Source: Shewanella sp. AS1 (lineage in GTDB: Bacteria > Pseudomonadota > Gammaproteobacteria > Enterobacterales > Shewanellaceae). Taken from it: a stretch of DNA of 64,000 nucleotides. Position 1 is the first letter of the stretch; each line of letters opens with the position of its first letter. Shown piece by piece: positions 8,189 to 18,232 of the stretch. Under the pieces are notes generated by a model. The model was given only the letters and a program-made list of their open reading frames with translations. It had not been told where the DNA came from and made no database searches. Location of the stretch: NCBI RefSeq assembly GCF_021412565.1, contig NZ_JAKCLJ010000010.1:1-64000 (forward strand), written 5' to 3'. The translations under genes were made by a program, and so were the position numbers.

Positions 8189-8878
8189 ATGAGCGTCATT
8201 TCAACCTCAAACGGCTATCTCGATAGCCTGCGCGCGACTCAGACCTCTAAGGTGCCTGAAGCCAAGAGCAATGAGCTGACCCAGGAGGATTTCTTCTCCC
8301 TGTTGAGTCAGCAGTTGTCGATGCAAGATCCATTCAAGCCGGTGGATAACGATCAGATGATCGCCCAGATGGCGTCCTTCTCTACCGTCGATGGTATCGG
8401 CAAGCTCAATGACCAGATTGTCAATCTTAATGCGGTCATGACCTCGAGTCAGGCACTGCAAGCTTCTGGTCTGGTTGGCCAGAAAGTCTTGATCCCATCG
8501 GGCGTGGGGCATATCTCGGATGAGTCGCCAAGTATTAAGGCTGTGGTCAGTACTCCTGAGCCTATCGATAAAATCACGGTTCGGGTGGAAGATGAGAACG
8601 GCCAGTTGATTAAGACTTTCACCGTCGATGGCAGTGCCGGCGGCAATATCGATGTGGAATGGGATGGCCTAGACAGCGATGGTGAGCCGGTCAAGAGTGG
8701 TAATTATACCATCAGTGCCAGTGGGCGTGTGAGTGGTGAAAGTCAGGATTTAACCGTCTCCAGCTATGCCCATGTAACCAGTGTTTCTCTGGGAGCTGGC
8801 GGCTCTGGCGCAATTTTAAACCTTAGAGGCATAGGTGGCATCTTACTTACCGATGTGCTGGCCGTATCAGAAAGCTAA
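8189..8878 (+). CDS. flgD: Hook cap (hook assembly scaffold) protein FlgD
   Basis: 229 residues. The N-terminal part holds the conserved FFSLLSQQLSMQDPFKPVDN and QMASFSTVDGI motifs of FlgD; the C-terminal part is an Ig-like/tudor region (VEWDGLDSDGEPVKSGNY). FlgD caps the growing hook and is replaced by FlgK. It lies 10 bp after flgC behind a good RBS (TTAGGAGATAAGTC). Confidence 0.95.
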   Translation: MSVISTSNGYLDSLRATQTSKVPEAKSNELTQEDFFSLLSQQLSMQDPFKPVDNDQMIAQMASFSTVDGIGKLNDQIVNLNAVMTSSQALQASGLVGQKVLIPSGVGHISDESPSIKAVVSTPEPIDKITVRVEDENGQLIKTFTVDGSAGGNIDVEWDGLDSDGEPVKSGNYTISASGRVSGESQDLTVSSYAHVTSVSLGAGGSGAILNLRGIGGILLTDVLAVSES

Positions 8879-8944
8879 TAGAAGGTAAGTCAGGACACTA
8901 GGTCCGAAGTCCAATACCGGTTTTTATTTTTTAAGAGGTGATTT

Positions 8945-10306
8945 ATGTCATTTAATATTGCACTGAGTGGTATCGCTGCAGCACAAAAAGATCTCAACAC
9001 GACGGCGAACAACATTGCCAACGTGAACACCACAGGCTTTAAAGAGTCACGGGCCGAATTTGCCGATGTTTACGCCAACTCGATTTTCACCAGTGGCAAA
9101 ACTGCAGTGGGTGGCGGTGTCAATACCGCGCAGGTCGCGCAGCAATTTCATCAGGGCAGTTTAGCCTCGACCAACAATGCCTTGGATATGGCGATCCGAG
9201 GCAGCGGTTTCTTCGTAACCTCCTCGGGGGTGGATTCTAAAGATCTCTCTTACACCCGTGCCGGTGAGTTTAAAGTCAATGCTGGCAACTATCTGGTCAA
9301 CTCGGCGGGTGACTATTTGATGACTTTCCCTGTAGACACAGCAGGGACTTCGACCTCAGTGAGTCTGACCACTACCCAGCCGGTGAAGATCCCAGACACG
9401 GCCGGTAGTCCACAGAAGACCAATAATGTGGGTATTCAGCTGAATCTGGACGCGGGTGGTGGCACTTTAGATCCTGCCGCCTTCGATCCAAACGATCCAA
9501 GCACTTTTAACAACTCGACCTCAGTAACCATCTATGACTCCCTAGGTGAGCCCCACGTGTTGACCACCTATTTTGTGCGTCCCAACGATGGTGCCTATAC
9601 AGGTTCGAGTAACTGGGTGGCTTTCTATGCGGTAGATGGTAATCCTGTCGATTTGGGCGGCACCGCCGGTACTTATGGTACTGATACCACGGGTGATGGT
9701 AACGCTGACTCGACAGGCACAGCTGTGACATCAGGCGGCTGGAAAGGTTCGGTACTGACCTTTAACGATACCGGTGCCTATGTCAGCAGCGATCCTGGTG
9801 TGATCACCACAGAGCAGCTGGGTGTGGGCGGTGCCAACGTACTGGGCGCCGGTACAGACGGTACTCAGGCTATTACTATCGCCTTTAATAATCCGACTCA
9901 GTATGCATCGGCCTTTGAGGTGACTCAATTAAGCCAGGACGGTACCACTGTTGGGCGTCTGACCAATGTTGAGATCGGTGAAGATGGCTTGATCAACGCC
10001 AGTTACAGTAATGGTACGACTGTGCCACTTGCCCGTGTGGCCTTAGCGCGTTTCTCTAACGAGCAAGGGCTGACTCAGGTGGGGAACACTTCTTGGAAAG
10101 CCAGTATCGCCTCGGGCGTGGCGCTGGCCGGTGAAGCCAATAGCGGCACCTTTGGTAGCATCAGTTCCTCTGCGCTGGAGCAGTCTAACGTGGATCTGAC
10201 CACTGAGCTGGTGGATCTGATCTCGGCGCAGCGTAACTTCCAGGCCAACTCACGCACCCTTGAGATCAACAATACCTTGCAACAAACGGTACTGCAGATC
10301 CGCTAA
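8945..10306 (+). CDS. flgE: Flagellar hook protein FlgE
   Basis: 453 residues. It starts MSFNIALSGIAAAQKDLN with the NNIANVNTTGFKESRAEF rod/hook motif, has the hook core repeats (GSGFFVTS, TRAGEFKVN), and ends with SNVDLTTELVDLISAQRNFQ and a coiled C-terminus. FlgE polymerises into the curved hook. The central region (about 200-330) is the variable surface domain, rich in G, T and D. AAGAGGTGA precedes the start. A long hairpin follows the gene. Confidence 0.96.
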   Translation: MSFNIALSGIAAAQKDLNTTANNIANVNTTGFKESRAEFADVYANSIFTSGKTAVGGGVNTAQVAQQFHQGSLASTNNALDMAIRGSGFFVTSSGVDSKDLSYTRAGEFKVNAGNYLVNSAGDYLMTFPVDTAGTSTSVSLTTTQPVKIPDTAGSPQKTNNVGIQLNLDAGGGTLDPAAFDPNDPSTFNNSTSVTIYDSLGEPHVLTTYFVRPNDGAYTGSSNWVAFYAVDGNPVDLGGTAGTYGTDTTGDGNADSTGTAVTSGGWKGSVLTFNDTGAYVSSDPGVITTEQLGVGGANVLGAGTDGTQAITIAFNNPTQYASAFEVTQLSQDGTTVGRLTNVEIGEDGLINASYSNGTTVPLARVALARFSNEQGLTQVGNTSWKASIASGVALAGEANSGTFGSISSSALEQSNVDLTTELVDLISAQRNFQANSRTLEINNTLQQTVLQIR

Positions 10307-10350
10307 CTCAGTCTTGACTCAATCTTGATTAAGCGAGACTCAGTTTGACC

Positions 10351-10379
10351 AAGTGTGTTGCCGCCCTGGCAACACACTT
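10351..10379 (+). terminator. Hairpin after flgE
   Basis: A perfect 12-bp stem, AAGTGTGTTGCC / GGCAACACACTT, with loop GCCCT. The downstream T-run is delayed by about 20 bp, so this may be an inefficient terminator or an mRNA 3'-end stabiliser separating flgBCDE from flgFGHIJ. Confidence 0.6.
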
Positions 10380-10461
10380 CCGCTTCCCTTTCCGCTGTCG
10401 TTTTTTTCATCATTAAATCCCGCTATCTATTTGATTTTTGTTTGTTCATTTTGTCTTTGTT

Positions 10462-10478
10462 TTGGCATGGCTTTTGCT
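10462..10478 (+). promoter_or_regulatory. Sigma-54 promoter of the flgF operon
   Basis: TTGGCATGGCTTTTGCT: TTGGCA, G and R positions and TTGCT all match the -24/-12 consensus. It lies 49 bp before the flgF start. Confidence 0.88.
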
Positions 10479-10526
10479 TTTTAGTTGTCATTCGCGTTTT
10501 AAGCTAAAACATTGACGGAGCAGCAA

Positions 10527-11270
10527 GTGGACAAATTACTTTATGTCGCCATGAGTGGGGCCAAGCAGAATATGAATTCGCTTGCCGTGCGGGCGAACAA
10601 CCTTGCCAATGCCAATACCGACGGTTTTAAGTCAGATTTAGAACATGCGCGCTCGATGCAGGCCTTCGGTGAGGGCTTGCCGACCCGGGTATTTTCCATG
10701 ACAGAGAGCCCATCGGCTAACTTTGCCAGTGGACCGCTGCAGACCACAGGACGGGATCTGGATATTGCCATCAAGGGGGATGGCTGGATTGCCGTACAGG
10801 CCGCCGATGGCAGCGAGGCTTATACCCGATCTGGTAGCCTGCGTTATGACGAAACTGGCTTACTGCTTAACGACAGAAATAACCCCATCATGGGCGATGC
10901 TGGTCCCATAGTACTACCGCTACCCATTGAAAAAATTGAAATAGCCCAGGATGGCATCATCTCGGTGCGCCCCCTCGGCGCGACAGCTGAAGTGTTTGAA
11001 GAGGTAGGGCGTATCAAACTGGTTAACCCTGGTAACCAGAATCTGATGCGCGGCGAAGATGGTCTGTTTCGCCAGATGTCAGGCGTGGCCGCCCCTGCCG
11101 ATGCCAACGTTTTTGTTGAGCGCGGCGCGATTGAGGGCAGCAATGTCAACGCCGTGAGTGAAATGGTTGCCTTGATCGACCTGCAGCGTCAGTTTGAGAT
11201 GCAAGTCAAAATGATGAAAACCGCCGAAGAGATGGATCAGTCCTCTTCGTCATTAATGCGCATTAGTTAG
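10527..11270 (+). CDS. flgF: Flagellar proximal rod protein FlgF
   Basis: 247 residues from a GTG at 10527, chosen because CGGAGCA lies 6-9 bp upstream and the protein then begins MDKLLYVAMSGAKQNMN, typical of FlgF. The rod motif RANNLANANTDGFKSDL and the C-terminal SNVNAVSEMVALIDLQRQFE are present. FlgF joins the proximal rod to the distal rod made of FlgG, whose gene follows after 10 bp. Confidence 0.94.
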   Translation: MDKLLYVAMSGAKQNMNSLAVRANNLANANTDGFKSDLEHARSMQAFGEGLPTRVFSMTESPSANFASGPLQTTGRDLDIAIKGDGWIAVQAADGSEAYTRSGSLRYDETGLLLNDRNNPIMGDAGPIVLPLPIEKIEIAQDGIISVRPLGATAEVFEEVGRIKLVNPGNQNLMRGEDGLFRQMSGVAAPADANVFVERGAIEGSNVNAVSEMVALIDLQRQFEMQVKMMKTAEEMDQSSSSLMRIS

Positions 11271-11280
11271 GAGAGAGTAT

Positions 11281-12069
11281 ATGCATCCCGCGTTATGGAT
11301 TAGTAAAACAGGTCTTGATGCCCAGCAGACAGATATCTCTGTCATCTCTAACAATGTGGCCAACGCCAGTACGGTCGGTTACAAGAAGAGCCGGGCGGTA
11401 TTTGAAGATCTTCTGTATCAGACCGTCAATCAGGCTGGTGGTGTTAGCGCGCAGAATACTAAGCTGCCCAATGGCTTAAATGTCGGTGCCGGTACCAAGG
11501 TGGTGGCAACCCAGAAGCTGTTTACCCAAGGCAACATGGTGACGACAGATAACTCGCTGGATCTGATGATTGAAGGCCCAGGCTTTTTCGAGGTGCAGAT
11601 GCCCGATGGCACCAGCGCCTATACCCGTAACGGTCAGTTCTCCTTAGATGACACAGGTCAGCTGGTGACTTCAGGCTCAGGCTATGTGGTGCAGCCTTCT
11701 ATCACCATTCCGGAAAATGCCACCAGTATTACGGTTTCTGCCGAGGGTGAAGTGTCGGTCAAGACCAACGATGCCGCCGAGAACCAGATTGTCGGTCAGC
11801 TGACCATGACAGATTTCATCAATCCAAGCGGCTTAGACCCAATCGGTCAGAATCTCTATACCGAAACCGGCGCCAGCGGCACGCCTATTCAGGGCACGGC
11901 CTCGCTCGATGGCATGGGAGCGGTACGTCAAGGCGCTCTGGAGACCTCCAACGTTAACGTTACCGAAGAGCTGGTAAACCTTATCGAGAGTCAGCGTATT
12001 TACGAGATGAACTCCAAGGTGATCTCTGCTGTGGATCAGATGTTGTCCTACGTGAATCAGAATCTCTAG
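11281..12069 (+). CDS. flgG: Flagellar distal rod protein FlgG
   Basis: 262 residues. It has MHPALWISKTGLDAQQTD, the motif SNNVANASTVGYKKSRAVF, and the C-terminal SNVNVTEELVNLIESQRIYE. FlgG forms the long distal rod inside the L and P rings. Length and motifs match the family. It is preceded by TTAGGAGAGAG and followed 9 bp later by flgH. Confidence 0.96.
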   Translation: MHPALWISKTGLDAQQTDISVISNNVANASTVGYKKSRAVFEDLLYQTVNQAGGVSAQNTKLPNGLNVGAGTKVVATQKLFTQGNMVTTDNSLDLMIEGPGFFEVQMPDGTSAYTRNGQFSLDDTGQLVTSGSGYVVQPSITIPENATSITVSAEGEVSVKTNDAAENQIVGQLTMTDFINPSGLDPIGQNLYTETGASGTPIQGTASLDGMGAVRQGALETSNVNVTEELVNLIESQRIYEMNSKVISAVDQMLSYVNQNL

Positions 12070-12078
12070 AGGCTGGCT

Positions 12079-12771
12079 ATGATTAAATCCCGCTTATTGG
12101 TCGTGAGTCTGTTAGGGGCAAACCTGTTCTTAATTGGTTGCAGCAGCCCGGCACATCAGAAGCCGATCGCCGATGACCCTTTCTATGCACCCGTCTACCC
12201 AGAAGCGCCGCCGACCAAGGTGGAACCCACAGGATCTATGTATCTGGACAGTCAGGCGGCCAGCCTCTATTCCGATATCAAGGCATTGAAAGTGGGCGAT
12301 ATCATTACCGTCATTCTGCAGGAGTCGACCCAGGCGAAGAAGAGTGCCGGCAATGAGATCAAGAAGGGCTCAGACGTGTCACTCGACCCCATCTATGCCG
12401 GTGGCGGCAATGTGACCATTAAGGGCAGCCCTATCGATCTGCGCTATGGCGACAGCATGAATACCAAGCGTGAGTCAGATGCGGATCAGAGCAACAGCTT
12501 ATCGGGCAGCATCTCGGCTAACGTGATGCAGGTATTGCCCAACGGTAATCTGGTGATCCGCGGCGAGAAGTGGATCACCATCAATAACGGCGATGAGTTT
12601 GTGCGGGTCACTGGCATAGTGCGCTCTCAGGATATCGGACCGGATAACACAATCGCCTCTCAGCGAGTGGCCAACGCCCGTATTCAGTACAGCGGCACTG
12701 GCACCTTTGCCGATGCGCAAAAAGTGGGCTGGCTGGGACAGTTTTTCCTGAGCGATTGGTGGCCTTTCTAG
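12079..12771 (+). CDS. flgH: Flagellar L-ring lipoprotein FlgH
   Basis: 230 residues with lipobox LIGC, lipidated Cys21. Family motifs include [29 protein letters not shown] and [16 protein letters not shown]. FlgH forms the L ring in the outer membrane, the outer half of the bushing around the rod. The order flgG-flgH-flgI is standard. Confidence 0.96.
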   Translation: MIKSRLLVVSLLGANLFLIGCSSPAHQKPIADDPFYAPVYPEAPPTKVEPTGSMYLDSQAASLYSDIKALKVGDIITVILQESTQAKKSAGNEIKKGSDVSLDPIYAGGGNVTIKGSPIDLRYGDSMNTKRESDADQSNSLSGSISANVMQVLPNGNLVIRGEKWITINNGDEFVRVTGIVRSQDIGPDNTIASQRVANARIQYSGTGTFADAQKVGWLGQFFLSDWWPF

Positions 12772-12781
12772 GAGTAGTAGC

Positions 12782-13873
12782 ATGCAATTTAGACTCTTTC
12801 TAACCTTTTTCTGTCTGCTTTTTTCAGGCCTCAGCCATGCCGATCGCATCAAGGATATCGCCAACGTGCAAGGGGTGCGTGATAACCAGCTTATCGGTTA
12901 TGGTTTGGTCGTCGGTTTGCCCGGCACAGGTGAGAAGACCCGCTACACAGAGCAGACCTTTAAAACCATGCTGAAAAATTTTGGCATCAATATGCCGGAT
13001 AATTTCAGGCCCAAAATCAAGAATGTCGCCGTGGTGGCGGTCAGTGCCAGTATGCCGGCCTTTATCAAACCCGGCCAAAGCCTGGATGTGACAGTTTCAA
13101 GCCTGGGTGAGGCCAAGAGCCTGCGCGGCGGTACTTTGCTGCAAACTTTCCTTAAAGGGGTAGACGGCAATGTGTATGCCATCGCCCAGGGCAGCATGGT
13201 GGTTAGCGGTTTCAGCGCCGAGGGACTCGATGGCTCCAAGGTGATCCAAAATACCCCGACCGTGGGGCGTATTCCTAATGGCGCCATAGTCGAGCGCACA
13301 GTGGCAACGCCCTTTTCTACGGGCGATCACCTTACATTTAACCTAAGACGCGCCGATTTCTCGACGGCTAAACGTCTGGCCGATGCCATTAATGAGCTGC
13401 TTGGCCCCGATATGGCAAGAGCGCTGGATGCGGCGTCGGTTCAGGTGAGTGCGCCCCGTGATGTGTCTCAGCGGGTCTCGTTTCTTGCAACCTTAGAAAA
13501 CATAGAGGTTGAGCCTGCCGATGAGGCCGCCAAGGTGATAGTCAATTCACGCACCGGCACTATTGTTGTGGGTAAAGATGTGCGCCTGCTGCCTGCGGCC
13601 GTGACCCATGGCGGTTTGACTGTGACTATCGCCGAGGCGACTCAGGTGTCTCAGCCCAATCCGCTGTCTCAGGGAGATACTGTGGTGACCAGCAACAGCA
13701 CTATCGATGTGTCTGAGCGGGATAACCGCATGTTCTTGTTTGACCCTGGCACCTCGTTAGATGAGTTGGTGCGAGCGGTGAATATGGTGGGCGCGGCGCC
13801 ATCGGATGTATTGGCTATCCTCGAAGCACTAAAAGTGGCAGGTGCTTTGCATGGTGAGCTTATCATCATCTAA
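12782..13873 (+). CDS. flgI: Flagellar P-ring protein FlgI
   Basis: 363 residues with a signal peptide ending at about SHA (residue 20). The mature N-terminus [20 protein letters not shown] and the motif [15 protein letters not shown] are diagnostic. FlgI forms the P ring in the peptidoglycan layer, with FlgA as its chaperone. GGAGTAGTAGC precedes the start, 10 bp after flgH. Confidence 0.97.
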   Translation: MQFRLFLTFFCLLFSGLSHADRIKDIANVQGVRDNQLIGYGLVVGLPGTGEKTRYTEQTFKTMLKNFGINMPDNFRPKIKNVAVVAVSASMPAFIKPGQSLDVTVSSLGEAKSLRGGTLLQTFLKGVDGNVYAIAQGSMVVSGFSAEGLDGSKVIQNTPTVGRIPNGAIVERTVATPFSTGDHLTFNLRRADFSTAKRLADAINELLGPDMARALDAASVQVSAPRDVSQRVSFLATLENIEVEPADEAAKVIVNSRTGTIVVGKDVRLLPAAVTHGGLTVTIAEATQVSQPNPLSQGDTVVTSNSTIDVSERDNRMFLFDPGTSLDELVRAVNMVGAAPSDVLAILEALKVAGALHGELIII

Positions 13874-13890
13874 ATTTTGTCGGATTGAAT

Positions 13891-14910
13891 ATGGAAAAGC
13901 TGTCAAATTCATCGCATTTTCTTGACCTTGGGGGACTCGATTCCCTCAGGGCCAAGGCACAAAAAGATGATAAGGCAGCCTTGAAAGAGGTCGCCCAGCA
14001 GTTTGAGGGGATCTTCGTGCAGATGCTGATGAAAAGCATGCGCGATGCCAATGCGATATTTGAATCCGACAGTCCTATGAACAGCCAGTACACCAAGTTT
14101 TATGAGCAGATGTATGACCAACAGCTGTCGGTCAACCTCTCGGATAAAGGGGTGCTTGGGCTGGCGGATCTGATGGTGCAGCAGCTTGACCCGCAAAACA
14201 GCGCTATGACGCCCGCCTCGGTACTGCGTGGTGAGAGCAATCAAGTTGCCCTCGGGCATACAGATTTTGCTCGCTTGCGAACTCAGGCGGCGCAGACGGT
14301 TCAAGCCTCTTCGGCAGAAACAGGTCAGACGAACGTGACACCATCTAAGGGCGGCGTTGCCCTTGTGGACTCACTGCTCAGCGGCAAACTCTTGCCATCA
14401 TCGGCGCCTATGAATGGCTTTAACAGTCAGGATGAGTTTGTGACGGCGCTCTATCCCTATGCCCAGCAGGCGGCTAAGACGCTTGGCACCACACCCGAGG
14501 TGCTTATTGCTCAGTCGGCCTTAGAGACGGGCTGGGGACAGAAGATAGTGCGTCAGGCCAATGGTGAACCGAGCAATAACCTGTTCAATATCAAGGCCGA
14601 CAGTCGCTGGCAGGGCGATAAAGCCGGTGTGAGCACTCTGGAGTTTGAACAAGGAGTCGCCGTCAGACAGCGCGCCGATTTCCGCGTCTATGGCGATATT
14701 AAACAGAGCTTCGATGACTTCGTTGCTTTTATCTCCCAGGGCGACCGGTATCAGGATGCAATCGATAAGGCGGCCGACCCTGGTGCATTTATTCAGGGGC
14801 TGCAGGATGCTGGCTACGCAACCGACCCCAATTATGCCGACAAGGTGCTGCGCGTGATGCAATCAGTGACTCAATCTTTCGGCTCAGTCATCTCTAAGGT
14901 GGCCCAATGA
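13891..14910 (+). CDS. flgJ: Rod cap and peptidoglycan hydrolase FlgJ
   Basis: 339 residues from ATG 13891. Residues 1-110 are the rod-cap domain (QQFEGIFVQMLMKSMRDA), and residues about 170-335 a glucosaminidase domain with the probable catalytic Glu212 in SALETGWGQ. FlgJ caps the growing rod and opens the peptidoglycan. The two-domain form is typical of gammaproteobacteria. A TTG at 13885 is in frame but less likely. Confidence 0.94.
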   Translation: MEKLSNSSHFLDLGGLDSLRAKAQKDDKAALKEVAQQFEGIFVQMLMKSMRDANAIFESDSPMNSQYTKFYEQMYDQQLSVNLSDKGVLGLADLMVQQLDPQNSAMTPASVLRGESNQVALGHTDFARLRTQAAQTVQASSAETGQTNVTPSKGGVALVDSLLSGKLLPSSAPMNGFNSQDEFVTALYPYAQQAAKTLGTTPEVLIAQSALETGWGQKIVRQANGEPSNNLFNIKADSRWQGDKAGVSTLEFEQGVAVRQRADFRVYGDIKQSFDDFVAFISQGDRYQDAIDKAADPGAFIQGLQDAGYATDPNYADKVLRVMQSVTQSFGSVISKVAQ

Positions 14911-14950
14911 ACATTAACAGCGCAGCTGATCAATTAAGAGGTAACAGCTA

Positions 14951-16864
14951 ATGTCGATGGACATTCTCAATATTGCCCGTAGCGGTGTGTTGGCATCCCA
15001 GTCTCAGTTATCTGTGACCAGTAATAATATCGCCAATGCTAATACCCAGGGCTACCATCGTCAGGTCGCCGAGCAATCGACCTTAGGCGCGAATCGTCTC
15101 GGCAGCAATTTCTATGGCTCTGGTACCTATATTTCCGATGTGAAGCGCATCTATAACGAATATGCCGCCCGCGAACTGCGCATCGGCCAAACCACTTTCA
15201 GCGAGGCGCAGACGGCGCAGACTAAACTCAGCGAGCTGGATCAGCTGTTTTCCCAGATAGGTAAGGCGGTGCCCAGTAGCCTGACCGAACTCTTCTCCGG
15301 CCTGAACAGCCTGGCGGATATGAGCAAAGATATTGGCGTGCGCAGCGGCGTGCTGGGCAATGCCTCGCAACTGGCGGCGGCGCTCAATAAGATGCAGTCC
15401 CAGCTCGATGGTCAGATGAAGCAGACTAACGATCAGATCTCGGCGGTGACCGACAGAATTAATGATATCAGCAAGGAGCTGGGCAATATCAACCGCGAGC
15501 TGATGAAGTCCTCGGGCAATGATCATACTCTGCTCGATAAGCAGGAAGCCCTTATTCAGGAGCTGAGCGAATATGCTCAGGTCAATGTGATCCCCTTAGA
15601 TTCGGGCGCCAAGAGCATCATGCTGGGCGGCTCTGTGATGTTGGTGTCTGGTGAGCTCTCCATGCAGATGGGCTCGATCAAGGGCGATCCCTATCCGGCC
15701 GAGCTGGACATTACCGCGACTTCGGGCAATCAGAGCCTGAAGATCGATGCCAGCAAACTGGGCGGCACCCTGGGGGCGCTGTTTGCGTTTCGCGATGAGA
15801 CCCTAGTACCGGCGCAGCTGGATCTGGGTCAGCTAGCCTTGGGCGTAGCCGACAGTTTTAATCAGGCCCAGTCTCAGGGGTTCGATCTGCACGGCAATGT
15901 GGGCAGCGATCTGTTTTTAGATATCAACGATGCCGCCATGTCGGCGGGCCGGGTTGCCGCCTTTGGCAATAACACAGGCAATGCAGCGCTGCGGGTTAAT
16001 ATCGACGATGTCGGTGCACTCACAGGCGGCAGCTATGAGCTGAGCTTCACCGCGCCCTCGACCTATGAGTTAAAAGATAAAGAGACGGGCGCTGTGACGC
16101 CGCTGACACTGAGCGGTACTCAGCTTACCGGCGGCAATGGTTTTAGTATCAATATCGATGCCGGCGCTATGGCATCGGGCGATAAGTTTGAGATCCGTCC
16201 CACATCCGGTGCGGCGGCGGGTATCAAGGTAGTGATGACAGATCCCAAGGGGCTGGCGGCCGCCGGGGTGAAAATCACCTCGGACAGTGCCAACTCGGGC
16301 AATACCTCTGTCGCCCTTAAGGGGATGGATGCCAGCAATGCCGCGTTTCCCGGCGTGGGCTCGCAAATTACCTTTCAGCTCGATACCAGCACTAACACCT
16401 ATGAGGCGTTCGACAGCGCGGGTAACTCTTTAGGCACAGGCAGTTATACGCCGCCGAGCGTAGATGCTTTTGGCATCCGCTTCGATGTGGAAAGCTTGGC
16501 AGCGGCAACAGGGGATAGCTTTACCTTCGATCTCACCTATGCCGAAGGGGATAACAGCAATGCCATCGCCATGGCAGGTTTAAATGAAGCCAAGATCATG
16601 CAGGGTGGCAGCTCGACCCTGAATGACGTGTTTGAAAACACTAAGCTTGAGGTCGGCAGCAAGGCCAAGAGCGCCGAGGTGATCTTAAGTTCCGCCTCAG
16701 CGGTTTATGCCCAGGCCTATAACAGGGTGCAGAGCGAATCGGGGGTTAACCTCGATGAGGAAGCCGCCAATCTGATGCGATTTCAGCAGGCCTATCAGGC
16801 CTCGGCTCGTATCATGACCACGGCCAGTGAGCTGTTTGACACTTTACTTAGTTCGGCGCGATAG
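14951..16864 (+). CDS. flgK: Hook-filament junction protein FlgK (HAP1)
   Basis: 637 residues. The N-terminus MSMDILNIARSGVLASQSQL with NNIANANTQGYHRQ and the C-terminus SGVNLDEEAANLMRFQQAYQ are diagnostic. FlgK is the first of two junction proteins between hook and filament and is carried by FlgN. The middle (about 330-560) is a variable, beta-rich region that makes the protein somewhat longer than enterobacterial FlgK. The start follows AAGAGGTAACAGCTA; a second ATG lies two codons in. Confidence 0.95.
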   Translation: MSMDILNIARSGVLASQSQLSVTSNNIANANTQGYHRQVAEQSTLGANRLGSNFYGSGTYISDVKRIYNEYAARELRIGQTTFSEAQTAQTKLSELDQLFSQIGKAVPSSLTELFSGLNSLADMSKDIGVRSGVLGNASQLAAALNKMQSQLDGQMKQTNDQISAVTDRINDISKELGNINRELMKSSGNDHTLLDKQEALIQELSEYAQVNVIPLDSGAKSIMLGGSVMLVSGELSMQMGSIKGDPYPAELDITATSGNQSLKIDASKLGGTLGALFAFRDETLVPAQLDLGQLALGVADSFNQAQSQGFDLHGNVGSDLFLDINDAAMSAGRVAAFGNNTGNAALRVNIDDVGALTGGSYELSFTAPSTYELKDKETGAVTPLTLSGTQLTGGNGFSINIDAGAMASGDKFEIRPTSGAAAGIKVVMTDPKGLAAAGVKITSDSANSGNTSVALKGMDASNAAFPGVGSQITFQLDTSTNTYEAFDSAGNSLGTGSYTPPSVDAFGIRFDVESLAAATGDSFTFDLTYAEGDNSNAIAMAGLNEAKIMQGGSSTLNDVFENTKLEVGSKAKSAEVILSSASAVYAQAYNRVQSESGVNLDEEAANLMRFQQAYQASARIMTTASELFDTLLSSAR

Positions 16865-16876
16865 GAGTAGTTAAGG

Positions 16877-18088
16877 ATGCGCATCTCGACGGCACAGATG
16901 TACCAGAAAAACATTACTAGCGTACTGGATAGACAGAGTGCGACCAGCAAGATCATGGAGCAGATCGCCAGCGGCAAGAAGGTGAATACCGCAGGGGACG
17001 ATCCTATCGCCGCTATTGGCATAGATAACCTGAATAAGAAAAATGCGTTGGTAGATCAATATATTAAAAATATCGATTATGCCAATTATCGTCTCTCTCT
17101 GGCCGAGAGTAAGCTGGGCGGCGCCCAGGAACTGGTGAGCACAATGAAAGAGCAGGTGCTGTCGGCAATGAATGGCGCCCTGGACGGCACAGACAGGCAG
17201 GCGATTGCCACAGATATCAAGGCCAACTTAGAAGCCCTTTTGGGGATCGCCAATGCTACCGATGAATCGGGCAACTATATTTTTGCCGGTAACAAGACCT
17301 CGAGCCCGCCTTTCGCCTTCGATGCCTCAGGCCAGATAGTCTACAGCGGCGATAACGGCATTAGGCAAGCAATTGTTGCCTCTGGCATCACGATCGGCAC
17401 TAACTTGCCGGGGGACAATGCCTTTATGAAGGCGCCGAATCCTTTAGGTGACTTTGGCGTCAATTATCTGCCGGGACAGCAGGGTGATCTCTACATTAAC
17501 AGCGCAAAAATTGCCGATCCTGCTAGCCATGTGGCTATAGCGCCAGAGCAATATACTTTTAGTTTCAGCGATAACGGCGCCGGAGGGCTGGATCTGCAAG
17601 TGACAGATTCTGCTGGCAATAACCAGGTTTTTCCTAATTTCGATCCCAGTCAGCCGGTGAGCTTTAACGGCATAGAAGTTAGTCTCGACGGAGCACCGGC
17701 GGCGGGGGATAGCTTTACCCTGACGCCGCAAACCGAGGTGAACGTATTCGACACTATGGAGCAGATAGTCACCATCTTAAATGATCCTTCTAAGATGGGC
17801 ACGCCTCAGGGAGATTCAGAATTGGCACAGTTGTTGAATCAAATCGATAACTGCGCGGAAGAGATCGACATTAATCGCGGCATCGCGGGTAACGAACTCA
17901 AGAAGATAGAGGATTATCAGAGTGCGCACACGGAAGAGAAGCTGATCAATACTTCGGCGCTGTCTATGTTGGAAGATCTGGATCTGGCAGAGGCCATTAC
18001 AGAACTGCAGAAACAGCAGCTGGCATTGAGTGCGGTATCCAATGTGTTCACTAAAGTCGGCTCAACCAGTTTGTTTGATTATCTGTAA
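16877..18088 (+). CDS. flgL: Hook-filament junction protein FlgL (HAP3)
   Basis: 403 residues. The flagellin-like N-terminus (MRISTAQMYQKNI, IASGKKVNTAGDDPIAAIG) and C-terminus (EDLDLAEAITELQKQQLALS) flank a variable middle. FlgL connects FlgK to the filament. It is 12 bp downstream of flgK, behind GGAGTAGTTAAGG, and is the last gene before the flagellins. Confidence 0.95.
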   Translation: MRISTAQMYQKNITSVLDRQSATSKIMEQIASGKKVNTAGDDPIAAIGIDNLNKKNALVDQYIKNIDYANYRLSLAESKLGGAQELVSTMKEQVLSAMNGALDGTDRQAIATDIKANLEALLGIANATDESGNYIFAGNKTSSPPFAFDASGQIVYSGDNGIRQAIVASGITIGTNLPGDNAFMKAPNPLGDFGVNYLPGQQGDLYINSAKIADPASHVAIAPEQYTFSFSDNGAGGLDLQVTDSAGNNQVFPNFDPSQPVSFNGIEVSLDGAPAAGDSFTLTPQTEVNVFDTMEQIVTILNDPSKMGTPQGDSELAQLLNQIDNCAEEIDINRGIAGNELKKIEDYQSAHTEEKLINTSALSMLEDLDLAEAITELQKQQLALSAVSNVFTKVGSTSLFDYL

Positions 18089-18164
18089 CCTCACGCAAAA
18101 GTCGGTTACAGGGAATCACCCGCGGCCGAGAGGCCGAAACATATTTTATAAACAGTTTTATTAA

Positions 18165-18192
18165 TAAATAAACAATTAATTTAGGCCGGACC
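18165..18192 (+). promoter_or_regulatory. Possible sigma-28 promoter of flagellin 1
   Basis: TAAA (18165-18168) is followed after 16 bp by GCCGGACC (18185-18192), against TAAA-N15-GCCGATAA. The spacing is one base long and the -10 element is imperfect, clearly weaker than the site before flagellin 2. A small hairpin (CGGCC-GAGA-GGCCG, 18123-18136) lies upstream, after flgL. Confidence 0.45.
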
Positions 18193-18232
18193 CTCAGTCT
18201 TGGCGATGCTCTTACTTAAAGGGGAAAGTAAA